Origin: an uncultured Rhodospirillaceae bacterium
GTDB lineage: Bacteria > Pseudomonadota > Alphaproteobacteria > Reyranellales > Reyranellaceae
Assembly (NCBI GenBank): GCA_945952105.1
Contig: CAMFGZ010000015.1
Span: 1 to 64,000, forward strand
DNA: 64,000 nucleotides
Reading direction: 5' to 3'
The notes below the pieces were generated by a model. That model was not told where the DNA came from. It was given only the letters and a program-made list of their open reading frames with translations, and searched no databases. The position numbers and the translations under genes are program-made. Of the stretch, positions 61,617 to 64,000 are shown piece after piece (position 1 is the first letter of the stretch; the number at the start of each line of letters is the position of its first letter).

Positions 61617-62443
61617 CGCTGGCACGCCGAGGCCTCATCGCCAGCGTCCTCGGCCTGCTGGGCGGCTGCTCTCCCGCAGCGCTGCTGAACACGACGGTCC
61701 CGCGCACCGGCTACAAGCTCGAGGCCGACATCCCTTACGGCAGCAACCCGCGCCAGAAGCTCGACGTCTACACGCCCGACCAGCCGCGCGCCGACGGCAA
61801 GTCGGTGATCTTCTTCTATGGTGGCTCCTGGGATTCCGGCGCCAAGGGTGACTATCTGTTCGTGGGCCAGGCCCTCGCGGCACGCGGCATCACCACCATC
61901 ATTCCCGATTATCGCGTCTATCCCGAGGTGCGCTATCCGACCTTCCTCGACGATGGGGCAGCGGCAACGGCGTGGGCCACGAAGAAGGCCGGCACGGAGA
62001 AGCTCTTCGTCGCCGGTCATTCGGCGGGGGCGTACATCGCGATCATGATGATCGCCAACACGCCCTATCTCGCAGCCGCCGGCGTCGACCGCATGAAGCT
62101 GCCGGGCGGCATCGGCATCGCAGGTCCTTACGATTTCCTGCCCCTCACTTCGCAGCGGCTGATCGAAATATTCGGAGGCCCCGACCGTCGCGAGACACAA
62201 CCCATTGCCTATGCGCGCGCACCGTTGCCCCCGGTTCTCCTGCTGCACGGCACGACGGATACGACGGTGAAGCCGTTCAACAGCGAACGGCTGGCTGAGG
62301 CCTGGCGCGGGGCCGGCGGCGAGGCCGAACTCAAGCTGTATCCCGACGTCGATCACATCGACATCGTCGGCGCCTTTTCGAGCCTCCTGCGAAAGCGCGC
62401 CCCCACGCTCGACGATACGATTTCCTTCATCGATCGTTCCTGA
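61613..62443 (+). CDS. Lipoprotein alpha/beta-hydrolase (BD-FAE-like esterase)
   Basis: The 276-residue protein has a lipobox LLGGC (Cys near residue 19) and an esterase fold: [10 protein letters not shown] oxyanion loop, [10 protein letters not shown] elbow and the HGTTDTTV acid with DVDHID. It is a membrane-attached esterase or carboxylesterase. ATG overlaps the upstream FAD enzyme stop. A small ATCCGCA/TGCGGAT palindrome (62443-62457) follows. Confidence 0.86.
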   Translation: MTLARRGLIASVLGLLGGCSPAALLNTTVPRTGYKLEADIPYGSNPRQKLDVYTPDQPRADGKSVIFFYGGSWDSGAKGDYLFVGQALAARGITTIIPDYRVYPEVRYPTFLDDGAAATAWATKKAGTEKLFVAGHSAGAYIAIMMIANTPYLAAAGVDRMKLPGGIGIAGPYDFLPLTSQRLIEIFGGPDRRETQPIAYARAPLPPVLLLHGTTDTTVKPFNSERLAEAWRGAGGEAELKLYPDVDHIDIVGAFSSLLRKRAPTLDDTISFIDRS

Positions 62444-62520
62444 TCCGCACTGCGGATGGGTTATTCACCCTGCGATCCGTGCACTGGCCCCCGGCGGCCG
62501 GGTTCGCTAATGCTGGGTAA

Positions 62521-63908
<1,388 letters not shown>

Positions 63909-63941
63909 GCCTCTATTCCGGCCTCTGCCAGTCTCTCGTGT

Positions 63942-64000
63942 TCACACCAGGTTGATGCGGCAGCCGCAGACCTCGACCTGAGCCGGCCCCATCTTGCGAC
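63942..64000 (-). CDS. Possible 3' end of a gene continuing beyond the window
   Basis: On the minus strand the last 59 bases give an open frame ending RKMGPAQVEVCGCRINLV before TGA (63944-63942). It cannot be judged as a gene from 19 codons. The CxCxINL-like end is too short to assign a family. Confidence 0.3.
   Translation of the reverse strand, partial: RKMGPAQVEVCGCRINLV

Overview
The window is a 64 kb stretch of a GC-rich bacterial chromosome, most likely an alphaproteobacterium of the Rhodospirillales/Hyphomicrobiales breadth (a Reyranella-like organism would fit, but this rests on gene content and not on any search). Supporting signs are the AapJQMP-type amino acid transporter, the yajC-secD-secF-Mth938 order, TrmFO, a phasin, folate-dependent and catabolic enzymes typical of soil or water alphaproteobacteria, and many overlapping ATGA/GTGA gene junctions. 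I see no rRNA, tRNA, CRISPR array, insertion sequence, phage or plasmid gene. About 63 genes are supported, plus two or three very small ones.

Layout. 70-4965 (minus) is a CYP102-type P450/reductase fusion followed by a DUF445 membrane protein and a phasin. 5060-9597 holds a 3-hydroxyisobutyrate-dehydrogenase-like enzyme, a hydrolase/GST pair, an atypical Nramp-type transporter and a metallophosphoesterase that ends the nadE operon (9599-11666). 11799-16701 contains a 2-hydroxyacid dehydrogenase, a glutamine amidotransferase, a RidA protein, trmFO and several unknown small genes. 16715-19517 holds a COQ4-like protein, a stand-alone acyl carrier protein and a MATE exporter. 19509-23788 carries an O-methyltransferase divergent from a TetR regulator that is translationally coupled to an orphan cobF, then a dehydrogenase and a deacetylase.

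23804-31123 is a protein export/respiratory-assembly neighbourhood: yajC, secD, secF and an Mth938/NDUFAF3-like gene, with an NDUFAF6-like gene, an alpha/beta hydrolase and a luciferase-like oxidoreductase nearby. A short urate-hydroxylase-like membrane gene lies in the middle on the other strand. 31242-38208 (plus) begins with a DUF815 ATPase and continues into a PotABCD-type ABC importer coupled to a racemase-family protein and an allantoinase-like deacetylase, which looks like uptake and breakdown of a ureide or hydantoin. 38961-44784 (plus) is a second catabolic cluster: ferredoxin reductase, SDR, hydrolase, MlrC-type metallopeptidase and a peptide-type binding protein without its own permease.

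46180-54394 carries an M23 peptidase and an amino acid ABC transporter with three tandem binding-protein genes before its permeases and ATPase. 54449-60440 carries a dTDP-3-amino-sugar route (rfbB on plus, ketoisomerase and aminotransferase on minus). The minus-strand part is the tail of a six-gene run led by folM-like and folB genes, which are joined by a dnaX-like A AAA AAG slippery sequence that could give an in-frame fusion. The right end has an L-2-hydroxyglutarate-oxidase-like enzyme, a lipoprotein esterase, an NADH:quinone-reductase/nitronate-monooxygenase family enzyme and a small membrane protein.

The most interesting signals are the possible FolM-FolB frameshift, the mutually exclusive hairpins before the DUF815 gene, the COQ4-like/ACP pair, the racemase that lacks both expected catalytic cysteines, the tripled binding-protein genes, and two non-coding regions with tiny ORFs or long perfect inverted repeats. 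All functional calls come from reading motifs; no database search was run.
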